From NCBI GenBank assembly GCA_001179505.1, contig CDMY01000061.1, positions 152,269 to 186,595 of the forward strand: a stretch of DNA of 34,327 bases, given 5' to 3'. Below are positions 1-10,800 of this stretch, piece after piece. This DNA is from Vitrella brassicaformis (lineage: Eukaryota; Sar; Vitrellaceae). Below the pieces are notes generated by a model. The model did no database searches. It was not told the origin of the DNA and saw only the letters and a program-made list of their open reading frames with translations. Within the stretch, counting starts at the first letter, position 1, and each line of letters begins with the position of its first letter. Position numbers and translations under genes: made by a program.

Positions 1-92
1 CCAGGCTCGCAGCGCCATTACGGGATGAGCTGACAATGCCTGCTTCACACACAGTTCGACCGTCATATAGTCGTTCGCCCTTTCGCGCAGCC

Positions 93-1750
93 ATGTCGGC
101 CGTACCTATGCTCCTCGTTGTTCTCCTCGAGCTCTCTGCTGGCCCTTGTGTGGATGGGGAAATACTCAAGTCCAATCGGAGGGGTTTGAGCCGTCTGCAG
201 CTGAGGGAGGCATCACACCCTGCGGCAGGCCCCTGTGCCATGCCTGCAGCGGTGACAGGTGCACCGTCACTCCACCGCCCTCTGAAAACCAGAGAGTATT
301 TTCTGCTGTTGGGGCTGGGCTTTGCTCTGCATTGCAGGTCATCGCGGGTCTGGTTGTTCTGTCCCCGGATGCCCCAGCAAGGCGGGTGTGCCCGAGAAGA
401 GTATGGCCGCCTTTGTCGAGGCAGCGATGCTGGGCATTGACGAGGTCGAGCTGGATGTGTGGCTGACCAAGGACAACAGGTTGCTGGTCTTTCATGGGGG
501 CGAGTCCTACGACGGCGGGTGAGCTCTGAGCACTGCAGAATTCTTAAGGACAGCCATCATTCCCTGAATGTGTCTCGCTGTGTTCCCATGCAGTGTGCTG
601 AGCGAGACGGTCGTGGCGCCGCGGACGGTTAAGGTCGAGGAGTCGACGTACGACGAGATGGACAAGGCGGGTCACCTGTATCTCCGCGTGCCGTGGGTCG
701 AGAGTGTGCGCAAGCTGCCCCAGTACTGCGACAAGGCCGTCGAGCTCCCCGTGGCCGACTACGCCAAGGCCTCTGCCACCGAGAAGCAGACCTTCAGCGA
801 GGCCTACGAGAAGGACACCACCGTGGCCACTTACAAGGGCGAGAAGCTCAAGGTCCCTCTGCTCGAGGACGTCTTCCACACCTTCTGCAGACCAGAGTGC
901 CCCCTCCGCCTGGCATTCAACGTCGAGATCAAGGGCAGCAAGCCACAGGCGACCACAGAGGTGCTCAAACTCGCCGAGAAATACGGAGGCCGCGAGTGCG
1001 TCCGAAAGATCTCGTCCTTCTCATGGCTGCCGCCCGACAACGCACAAACGCTCTGCAACGACCAGAAATGGAAATCCAAAACTGGTAGGGACGACAATGA
1101 ATGCAGTACTTATTGCAGACAAAGACAGACACTAGCAGCGGTGTGTCTCGTTGGGCTGTATGTGTTTCTCTCTGTGTGTGTTTCTCTCTGTTAGAGCTGA
1201 CCCAGGCCGAAGTGGAGCAGTGCCCCAACGGGTTCGTGCCCGCGGACCTGCTGGCCAACGCCAAGAACGGCATGGGCATTGAGATCGGCGTGCTGTTCAA
1301 CCGCGGCCCCGCCAAGGCCCACCTCCCCAGCAGCGACCGGATGGTGGCCATCCTGCACCACTTCTCAGCCAACTGGGCCCACGTCACCTACAAGGCCCAA
1401 TTTGAGAGCTGGGACCGCACCGTCGCCCTCCACAAGGCCAACAAGAAGGTGCTGGGAGGGGGAGGGGGAGAGGGAGACACAGAGGGGGAATCTTCTCCCG
1501 TCTCTCCTGTCCTGTTTGTGTGTTACGTAAGGTGTTGGCGTGGTACGGCGGCCACGCTGAGGACTCCCTTGAGACGTTCGAGGAGCAGGCTGCCCACGGT
1601 GTGGACGCTCTGTGCTGCAACCAAATCGAGGACGCCATCCTCGAGTTCTGCCACCTGAACCAGACCGCCTCCCATGGCCAGCAGCAGCAGCACGAGATGC
1701 TGATCCCCGTGCCCGTCTCCGCGCCTGGGGTTCTCGTCATGGGCATGTGA
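93..1750 (+). CDS. Glycerophosphodiester phosphodiesterase (GDPD family), secreted
   Basis: Hydrolyses glycerophosphodiesters to glycerol-3-phosphate and an alcohol (family knowledge). Exons: 93-258, 338-518, 594-1084, 1195-1448, 1532-1750; all junctions are GT-AG and phases agree, giving 436 aa. The chosen ATG opens a signal peptide (MSAVPMLLVVLLELSAG), so an exported or endomembrane enzyme is likely. The GDPD fold shows in order: GHRGSG with catalytic His57-Arg58, VELDVWLTKDN with Glu93 and Asp95, then VFHGG with His108, NVEIKG in the middle, and near the C-terminus VLAWYGG followed by HGVDALCCNQ, the position of the usual late 'GVD' strand. It is convergent with a secreted PhoD-like phosphatase, suggesting a shared phosphate-scavenging role (inference). 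Exon 1 is the least certain part because only signal-peptide features and phase support it. Confidence 0.85.
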
Positions 1751-2737
1751 GCGAGCCCAACGATCGATTGCCAGAGAACTAATCGGTACATGACATCAGC
1801 AATTTGTGTGCTGAGCTTGAATGGACGTCATTCGTTCACCATGCGTGTGTCTGATTGATGGATGGACGCGTTGTTGCGAATGAGTCAAAGCGGGGGACAC
1901 GCAGCCCGTCCTTACTGTGAAGGTCTCTCTTCCTCGTCAGTCCCCTCACCCCGATCTGCATAAAGACACGAAAAATCTCCGCACACATGTTCGTCCGTCC
2001 ATGGGAGACAGCTAGATGTGGAAAAAGGGGAAGTCAGTCAGTCAGTCATCGGCCGACTAGAAAACCTCACACGGCAAATGGGAGAGAGAATAGACACACG
2101 CGCAGAGACGGTATGGTGAGACACGGACAGTCCATGGAGCCGGACAGACAGCCAGCCAGCCAGCCAGCTGTCCTTTCTCCCAGCCAGCCCCTACTATAAA
2201 CAAACACGTACACAGCGTGGATCTCTCATGTCATGAAGTCAGTGCAGTGCACTCAGTGAGGTGAAAGCATCGCTCTCTTCTTCTGCTGTCTCCTCCAAGC
2301 TATCTGTCTGTCAAAAACACCAACGAGGCAGACACATACAGACACATACACAGATTCATTGTATGTGTGTTCATTGGTTCGTCCAGTCAGTGCAGTCGAT
2401 CGGACCAGCCACTACAAAACCTCGCGCACACACCTTGTTGCAATGCAGATACTCACCTCACCCATAAAGCATCTCTCCATCCACTAGAAACACATCCCTC
2501 ACCGACACACATGCACTCACACATGCACTCACTCACTCAGGCTCTCTCCCACACGGACACACACGCAACCAACAAGCTGATGACCTACTGAGCAAAACAA
2601 GCCATCCAAACCATCGGTCGCAGATGGGATGGACACACCGCCTCGATGACACGCAACACACGACACGGCACGGCAGCACCCGACCCTCCCTACTCACCCC
2701 CCTCTCTCTCCGCCACTCCACTCACTGTCACCCATCC
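1751..2737. other. Convergent intergenic region, no gene seen
   Basis: This is the 3' space between the GDPD gene and the PhoD-like gene. It holds simple-sequence tracts: CAGC/CCAG repeats near 2148-2190, and CACA/CACT-rich sequence near 2330-2570. Short open frames here are low complexity and lack splice-consistent partners. It presumably carries the two 3' untranslated regions. Confidence 0.6.
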
Positions 2738-4943
2738 TCAGCCCGTCACATCATCAATCAGCTTCGAGTGGGGCAGCACGTGCACCCCCCAGTTGTCCAT
2801 CATATACTGGTACGGCCCCTTGTTCATCGGGAATGGCAGGCACGACGGCGCCCGCACGATGACGTTGTCGGTGAGAGGCACGCCGAGCTTCTCGACGCGT
2901 GTGCCGGGGTAGAAGTCCCAGCTGCTGGCGCACATGGGGGTGTAGGCCAGGGTGCCTGTCGATGAGAAGAAGACGTAGTCGACGTGGTGTTTGTCGTGGG
3001 TCAGGGTCACGATGAAGGTGCCCTTCTCGTTGGTCGACGCCCAACGCATGTCGACGTTGGACGCCACACGGGCAGCATCGTTGAAGTCCTGCAGATATCG
3101 CATCCACACACACACACACACACACGGTCAGATACAGATTTCCTCCCTGCCTCCCGGCCTCCCTCCCTCCCTCTCTCCCTTTGTCATTAATGTGTCGTCA
3201 CCATGGGTGCAAAGTTCATGGTGCTCTCAGCGCCGCCCGAAAACGTCCCCACTGTGAACTCCGCAGCCACCACATCCCCCTTGACCCCATCAGTCGCCTC
3301 GGTCTCACCACTCACACCAGCCACCTGCAGCACACGCAGGTGCTGTGTGTGGTCCAGCCGACGACCGCCGGCGCCGCTAGCACTGGTGTTGTTCGCTGCA
3401 GTGGCGTTGCTGCCGCTGCTGGCGGCGGCGCTGGTGGTTGGTTCGCGGAGCATGCCGACAAACGACTCGTGCATGTCGCTGGCGTACACGGCTGCGTTGC
3501 CGTTGGCTCCTGCGAGGGCTGACAGCAGACGATCACGCTCATCCGTATAACCCTGAAGGAATGACATACAAACAGACAAAGAAGAAACGTCCAAATGTCT
3601 GGCCATCTCCATCAGTCCACTCATCATGTGTGTGTGTGTGTGTGTGTGGACCCACCGCACCTGCCAGCCGTCGAATGACCAGTTGATTTTGTATCTGGCT
3701 GCGGCCTGGCCCGCACGGGCCTGGTCCAGCGTGGCGTCGTCGAGGTCGGTGCACTGCTTGTACTGGATTCTCTTGGCGTGGGGGAAGGTCTGGTGGTTGC
3801 ACACCTGCGGGCTCTCAGCGATGCCCATGAAGTTGTCAAAGGCCTCCTGCATGCAGACAGACAGACAGACAGACAATGTGTGTGTGATGTGTGGTGGCTG
3901 CCCGTGCTTGGTGTGTGTGCGTGGGTACCGTACCTGCCACATGGCTGCGGTGACCATGTCGCCCTCTGCCTTTTTGTTGGCAATGGCGGCCTCGTGGTCG
4001 AACCACCAGAGATCCTGGACCACCTGCTGCTGACCCACCAGCAGCCACGTCTTTTCACACACACACACACAGAGAGACAGAGAGAGAGAGAGAGGGGAGG
4101 AAGCGTGTGCATCCAGACAAGCTGGTTGCTGTCCCTCTCTCTCCCTGGCTAACCGTGTTTGTCGCGAGCATCTCCTCGATCTGCTCCTTGACGAAGTCGA
4201 TCTGGTGGTCCCCAATCATGTGCCCCTCCGGCCTCCGACGGAAAACATCAATCAGCTGCTTGTACTCAATCAGCTGCTGCTCGACCTCAGACCCCTCCCA
4301 CTCGTCATAAGGCGTGTCACCGAGGATGTCCAAGACGTTCTCAAGAATGGACTCGAACTCGTCGCTGAAGACCTTGAAGGGAAAATCGGGGTCCTCCGGG
4401 TCGCGTGGCGGGTTGCTGTTGGTGCGGGCAGTCATACGGTTCTCGAGCATGACGAGTCTGGCGAGGTCGCCGAAAGGGAAGGCGCGGTAGATGTGGAAGC
4501 CGCGCTCGTTGCCCTCCTCGTCGACCTCACGGGTGGGTTGGTACTCGTACCATGCTTTCAGCGCTACACGCTTTCGCGTCTCGAAGTTGTCGCCCTCCAA
4601 CGTGACATTGTGGTTGCGGGAACCTGCACGCACGAAGAGCATAGACAAGCGCACCCGTCACCCACCCCTTCCGCCCCTCCCTCCCTCCCTCCCTCCCTGA
4701 GAGTGTGTGTGTTTGCACCGACCGTTCATGTACGAGTTGTCCGCAAACTCATGGTCATCCCAAACGCCAATCATGGGTGCCGATGCAGAGATGGCCTGCA
4801 GGCCGGGGTCTCTCCGGTAGCTGGCATAGCGGTCGCGGTAGTCCTGCAGCGTGAAGACCTCTCCTGAGATCTTGTAGGTGTCAAAGTGATCGGTCTTGTT
4901 GTCACGCGACGGCTTCACATGCGCGTTGGGGATCCTACACATA

Positions 4944-4984
<41 letters not shown>

Positions 4985-5789
4985 ATTCACATACACACAC
5001 ATTGGCGCACACAGACACCGACAGACAGATGGGAGTGACTGACTGGCTGGCTGACCAGTCAAATTCCTGGTGTGGGACGATTTCCGGCGCCAGTGCAATG
5101 CGGGAGTACTCGTAAATGAAGTCACCAAGGTGAAGCCAGAAGTCCAGTTCATACCGCGACGCACTGCACACAGACACATCCGCACAGACACATGCATCCC
5201 TGTTCCCTGCCTGCATCCCTGTCCCTCTCTGCCCGTGCTCACAAGTCATAAGCCGAGAAGTATGATGGGCCCAGGTCGGTGCAGCCGAATGCCGCGTATT
5301 TGATGCGCTCCATGAACTCGCCAGCGGGCATGGGCAGCTTGAACCGGCCCACAGGCGACACCACGCCGCCGACGATGAAGCGGAAGAAGAACCGTTTGCC
5401 TGACTCCAGGCCCGTGACGTCCACCTTGACGGTCCAGTCTCGGCTCCCATCCGTTGTGAAGGTGCCGTTCTTGGCCACCTCGGAGAAGTCCTCGAAACGA
5501 GAAACCTCCCAGCTCACTGTCACACTCTCGTCGCCTGCACACAGCGATCCATCCAAATCAACACAACACAGTGTGTGTGAATGGGTGTCTTGGGGGCTGA
5601 GTGAGTGTCTCATTCACGTGGCGGGGCCTCGGTGGATCTGATGGTGACGCGCGTCCAGATGATGACGGCATCAGGAAGGGGGTCTCCAGACGCCACACCA
5701 TGGTTGAACGAGGCAGTAATGTCGGCAGATACGCAGCACAGCGACGCGCATGCCAGCAGGGCCAGGGCGGCAGATTCAGAGATCTTCAT
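2738..5789 (-). CDS. PhoD-like alkaline phosphatase, secreted
   Basis: A metallophosphatase of the PhoD family, which releases phosphate from mono- or diesters. Nine exons (transcription order): 5789-5618, 5534-5243, 5163-5056, 4934-4723, 4623-4154, 4050-3934, 3846-3661, 3552-3202, 3088-2738; all GT-AG, phases consistent, 752 aa. Residues 1-22 form a signal peptide. The family's N-terminal motif GVASGDP is at 31-37, followed by IIWTRV. The metal-binding motifs HLGD (166-169, in LDFWLHLGDFIYEY) and WDDHE (249-253) are intact, so the enzyme should be active. The C-terminal half continues well past the catalytic motifs and is longer than in bacterial PhoD; it includes an Ala/Ser/Asn-rich linker (in the 3552-3202 exon) and a beta-rich end. 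Its divergent neighbour is the DUF1826 gene. Confidence 0.88.
4934..4982. repeat. (CA)n tract at an intron 3' end
   Basis: A long alternating CA run on the plus strand is (TG)n on the coding strand. It lies directly upstream of the acceptor of the PhoD-like gene's fourth exon and stands where a polypyrimidine tract would normally be. Confidence 0.85.
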
Positions 5790-6155
5790 GGCGTACAGTC
5801 GCCTTGAAAAGATAGACCCAGGGGGTTGGTGGGGTGGCTGGATCCGGCAAGATCCGGCAGGCGACGGCTGCGAGAGGATCGACTGAGAAGAAATTGAAGG
5901 CACCCTTCACAGATGCACGCTGCAGGGGCTCTCACTCAGGCAGGGCCACTGGAGTGGGCCGCGGAAGAAAGAAAGACCCGCCGCAGTGCGAGCTTGCAGC
6001 CTTGACATTCCGTGAAACCGCTCTCTTGCTTCACACTGGGCGGCCTTCCTTCGTGTTGGACGTCCCCCTTTCATTTCAACGCCACCTTCAGACGGCCTTT
6101 ATCTTTTTCCCGCGTGCCACAACCGGCCACAACAGCAACTGATCACGGCCTTGCG
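5790..6155. promoter_or_regulatory. Divergent promoter region (PhoD-like / DUF1826)
   Basis: A 366-bp gap lies between the start codons of two divergently read genes, so it must hold both 5' untranslated regions and both promoters. I see no clear TATA box. A pyrimidine-rich CTTTATCTTTTTCCC stretch lies 47-61 bases before the plus-strand ATG. Confidence 0.55.
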
Positions 6156-7280
6156 ATGATGCTCCTGGAGACCCTTCCTGTCCTGCTGCTGCTGCTCATC
6201 GCTTCAGCGGACGCCTTTCGGATTCAGCCAAAGGCGGCGAATGACGCACGCGCAGCTCTCTCCCTACCCGGCGCATCTCTTTCCCACCCGCCAAGACCAT
6301 CCCGCAGGACCCTGCACGTGGCACACAGCCTGCCCACCCTGAGCAAACAAGAGGCCGCCGTCACCAGCCAGGGAGAGCCAGCGGTGCTGGAGAACACATT
6401 GACGACCCGTGATCTTGACCCAGACGCCTACCTGCAGTTCCTCCGAGACGCTAATCTGAATGTCGCTCACTTCCGACGAGAGGCGCCGGGAGAGCTGGTG
6501 GCTTCGCTGCGGGAGCACAGCCACGGTGAGGGGTTTCCCAACATCCGGGGGCTGCATCTGCGGCGGAACGCGGTGGGGAGGGTGGTGGACGAGGAGCTGA
6601 GGGAGGGGGGGATGGACGCTGCTGCGAGGAGGGACCTCGTCAATGACATTCAGGTCAGTCAGTGAGTGTGTGAGTGGATGGGCGGGGAGGACGGCGGACA
6701 AAATGAATGCACTTGATGTGTTGACATGCAGGCCAACGTGGACTTCACAGTTCTGGGTGCGTCGCGGTACATGTCCTCCTCCTCCTCCTTTTCTGCGGAC
6801 CAGCCCCAGTGCTGCTCAGTGGACACGGACCAGGTGGTGCTCAACTTCTACCGCACCGACCACACCATGTGCCCCAGGTGGCACTGCGATCAAGTGTTCC
6901 TGCGCCTGCTTCTCACATACCAAGGGCCGGGCACCCAGTGGGCCCTCACAAGCCACACACGCACACCAACAGCCGCCGCCCCCCGCTTCTCCGTGGCCCA
7001 GTGGCTCGGCAGCAGCAAGACGACACAGACTGCCGCGGCCATGCAGCCGAGTGTGGATGCGCCCCAGCAGAGCGACCCGTTTGATGTCTTGGTGCTCAAG
7101 GGCGACTGGTTCCGGGATGTGGGGAGTGGCAGTGGGGGTGAGGGTGAGAAGGTGCGGTTTGCGAATGCAGCGCTGCACCGGTCGCCTGAGTTCCCTGTGG
7201 CTGACGGTGAGGGGGATGGTGAAGGGTTGGGGTACCGAGTGCTGCTGGCGGTGGATGTGCTGCTCAAGCATGAAGGCTGA
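6156..7280 (+). CDS. DUF1826-family protein with a plastid-type bipartite leader
   Basis: Two exons, 6156-6653 and 6732-7280 (phase 0, GT-AG), 348 aa. The C-terminal exon carries the hallmark of DUF1826: MCPRWHCDQVFLRLLLTYQG then PGTQW (residues 212-236), a Cys/His/Asp cluster that suggests metal binding, although the family's function is unknown. The N-terminus is a strong signal peptide (MMLLETLPVLLLLLIASADA) followed at once by Phe-Arg and a long stretch poor in acids and rich in Ser, Arg and Pro. That is the shape of the signal-plus-transit leaders used by algae with secondary plastids, where Phe at +1 matters (inference for this organism). A phase-0 intron separates the leader-bearing exon from the DUF core. 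The start is the first of two adjacent ATGs. Confidence 0.8.
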
Positions 7281-7821
7281 CAGACAGACAGACAGACCGG
7301 CGCGACTGAGGGGCGTGTGGCGTGTCGAATGCTTGATGCAATGCATGGCGTGTACGAGGGAAGCTAGCTGGGGCGTATTTGTCTAGCGCTGCGGGATCCC
7401 ACCATCCATCAGCCATGTGCATGTCCATGCCCCCCGGGGCCGATGGCGGACCAAGATAGTGTGCCGTTTGAGGGGAGCAGCGACACACTACCTGGTCCGT
7501 TGTAGGCGACGTGGGAGGGAGGTGTGTGGCGTGGCGGTTGGTACAGTTTTGTCTCTTGAGTGTGTGCTGGCTGGCCAAGCCGAGACCACTGTTTGACGTC
7601 TGATAGTATGTCCACACATACACACATAAGCACATTGAAATCAATCATGGCCATGCAGGACAGGCAGGGGTGGACACGCGTCTACACAACCAAGTCATGT
7701 TAGTCAGTCAAGTCACCGCCCCCCGTGGCGTGGCTACGACCGACCGACCGCCAGAACCGCCGCTACCTGGCATGCAATGCCTACGTCGATCCATCCATCC
7801 ATCTCTCTTCTTTCCATCTCT
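7281..7821. other. Convergent intergenic region, no gene seen
   Basis: The space between the 3' ends of the DUF1826 gene and the gamma-tubulin complex gene. It contains short CAGA and CATC repeats and no frame with supporting splice structure. It is presumed to hold 3' untranslated sequence. Confidence 0.6.
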
Positions 7822-10800
7822 CTAGCGCTCAGCAGGTGTGGCCAGCCTGACCTGCCGCTCATACCGCCGCACCATCTCACGACGCTGCTCGGCACTCAAC
7901 AAATGATCTACCACACCCACGCCCACACCATGCTGCATACTGAGGGTGGGGGGCACCGGCTGTGGCTGTGTGTGTGCCGGGGGAGGGGGTGGCTGTGGGT
8001 GTAGTGGCGGAGGGGGAGAGGGTGTCTGTTTGGTGTGCATGAGGGGGTAGGATGGTGGTGTGGCTGTCGGTGGCGGCCTTTGGGGCCGCTGGATGGACGC
8101 CGACAGGTAACCATTGTAGTCCAACCTGACACACAACGAGACACAGACAGACAGACAGACAGAAAGATAGATAGACGTGACGTGCCTGTGCGGTGTGTAT
8201 TTGTGATGTGTTGTGTGTCGTCGTGTCTGCGCCTTCCCACCCCACCGACCGCAGTAGCAGTTGTGCGAGTGTGTTGTTGGCGACGGCGACCGACTGCTCC
8301 TGATGACATGAGCTCAGCTCTTGGAACAACAGGCACAACCAACGGTCGAAGCTAGATCTGACATGCCACACACACACACACACACACACAGACAGACACC
8401 GAGCAGATGAATGCGACGCACACCCTCCAGACTGGTCGGTGAGTCTTGGTTTCCTCACTCCATCATGTGTATGCGGCTTTGGAAGTTGGCCCAGCTCTTG
8501 CTGCTGCTGCTGCTGCCGTTGCTGTCTTCATCTCTGTCGGCGTGCGCCTCTGCCAGGGTGTGTGCGTGTGTGTGTACGGCCTCTGTGAACCGCCGGACGG
8601 CATCCACCAGCTCGAGAATGGCGCGATGCACCACCGACAGGCGCAGGAAACAACGGCTGACATATATGCAGATCGTTTACCACACAAAGAGAGAGACACA
8701 GACACATCTGGCTGGTCTGGTGTGCGTGTGGCTGCGTGGCGTAGGTACGTCATGAGTACGGCCAGGAAGGTGTCGTGCGCCCTTTTGATGTCCTCGAAGT
8801 CCTGACTGTGCTCTATGCGGTGCAGCAGACCCAGGTACTCCTCCTGCGGTGCATTGCGTGCAGCAATCCACTGGATGGAGGCGTGAATTGAATGTGTGTG
8901 TCCCCTGCCCTGCTCACCTCGATGACGTCCTGCTGCAGGTACTGCAACACCTGGGACACAATGTAGCTCATGCGGCACCTGCACACACACACACACACAC
9001 ATGCACAATGAGAGATGATGAGGAACAACAACACCGCTGCTGCGTGTGGCCACCACCACCACCTGAGTAGCCACACGGGCGTCCATCGGTCCCGCCCCTG
9101 TGTGTGTGAGCGTGAGCGATCCTCCGTTGCTGGACCAGCGCTACTGCTACTGCTACTGCTACTGCCATGGGGCAACAAACTGGAAGGAAGACACAACGAC
9201 GCAAGCCAGATTGTGTGTGTGGGGGGGGGGGGTCTTGGTCTTTGCGTGTCCATCCATCCATTGGCGGGGCGGTTGGCTGTCTGTCTGTCTGCTGGCGTCC
9301 GTGCGTACCGTCGTACGACGGAGCCGTCCTTCCACACCAGCTCCAGCTCATACTGAGCCTTCCTGCCACGCACAACACACACATCCACACACACACACCC
9401 CTGCGGACTGGACCGATTCATATGCAGTATGTCAGTGAGTCAGTCAGTCAGTCACCTGAGTGCCAGCAGGAAGGAGAACAGGGCGTTGTAGCTCTCGATG
9501 TTGCTGAATGAATGAATCGTGAAAACAAGGAAGATACTCACCCACTCCACTGCGGTGCGGTGTGTGTCTTGTGTGTTGGGAGGGGAGGCGGTAGCTCACG
9601 CACGCGTCGGAAATGACGAGTGGGATGGGCCAGGGGGGCGAATAGTGCAGCCGAACGTCCTGCCCGCACACACACACACAGACAAAATGATGAATGCCTC
9701 CCCTCCCCTCCCCCCTCGTGCGGTTCGGTCCGTATTCACCTGCCATGAAGGGGTGTGTTGTCTGTGTGCACCGCCCCTTAGTGCACCCCCTGGACCCCTG
9801 CTGCTGATACTGGTAGTGCCGCTGCTGCCGCTCCCGGCCACTGCCGCCTCGGCACACCCCTCGTGACGCCACACACGCACCTCAAACGGCCTGACGCACA
9901 CACACACACACACACAAACCAATCGCACCTTCTCATACGTGGTGGTATTTGCGTCTGATCAACAGGCATACAGACCAGTCTTGTGTGGTGAAGGAAGCCG
10001 CATTGGGGTGCTGCTGCTGCTGCTGCTGCTGTTGGGTGACGAGGCGCAGTTTGGTCGCCGGTTGCGACGGTCTGCCGTTGAGGAGGGTGCTGTTGCTGGT
10101 GGTGGTGGGGCTAGGATGGCCGGGCGGCTCGAACGACAGCGGGAGAGTCATCAGCCTGTACGTCGCGAAAAGAGAAATCACGCATTCACCTTCAAGTGTG
10201 TGTGTGTGTGTCTGCGTGTGTTTGTGTGCCCACCCGACGAAGAGCGAGCCGAGGTCCAGCGATAGGACGGACGACAGCTGACAGACAGAAACACACCACA
10301 CAACACAGCACAGCACAGCACAAGGGCAGTGGAGACCAGACGCGTGTGAGTGTGTGTGCTCAGGCACATTGATGGGTATCCTCAGGAGGGGGTCTTGGTC
10401 ATCTTGCGCTGCTGCATCGGACGCGCTGTGCATGGCGTCGAAATGCACCACCAAGTGGCCGCCACGCTCTCCACTGCCCACCTCATAAGCAACACTGGCG
10501 GAGCGGATCCGATTCGATGACACACACAAACACACACACAGACATGGCCTGACACAGCACGGCTCAGGTCAGCTCAGCTCACCGTATCTGGCACTCGACA
10601 GACAGCTCACTACTGCCGTCTTGTGCGTGTGCCTCGACAGCCAGCGCGGTGACCTTGCCCTTGCCGCCCAGCCGATGAACACCTCTGCCTCCCCTCTGAT
10701 GGTTGTCCTCCCCCTCCCCGTCCCCATTCCCCCTCCTCTCACCCACCCCACCACCACCATCAGCACCAGCCACCACCCTGGTCTGCCACAGGGCGTCCCG

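Noticed and set aside
36-440. A long plus frame reading from an earlier ATG through the first GDPD exon.
   Set aside because: It runs through intron 1 and loses the GDPD frame. The ATG at 93 begins the signal peptide, and splicing at 258/338 restores GHRG.
3187-4215. A single 342-codon minus-strand frame.
   Set aside because: It reads through introns of the PhoD-like gene (CA/TG-rich parts without stops). The exon joins at CAG|GT... and ...CAG give the better protein.
8137-8165. Regular CAGACAGACAGA-type repeats here and elsewhere, considered as a CRISPR-like array.
   Set aside because: They are uninterrupted tetranucleotide microsatellites without unique spacers, inside introns or intergenic DNA of a eukaryote.
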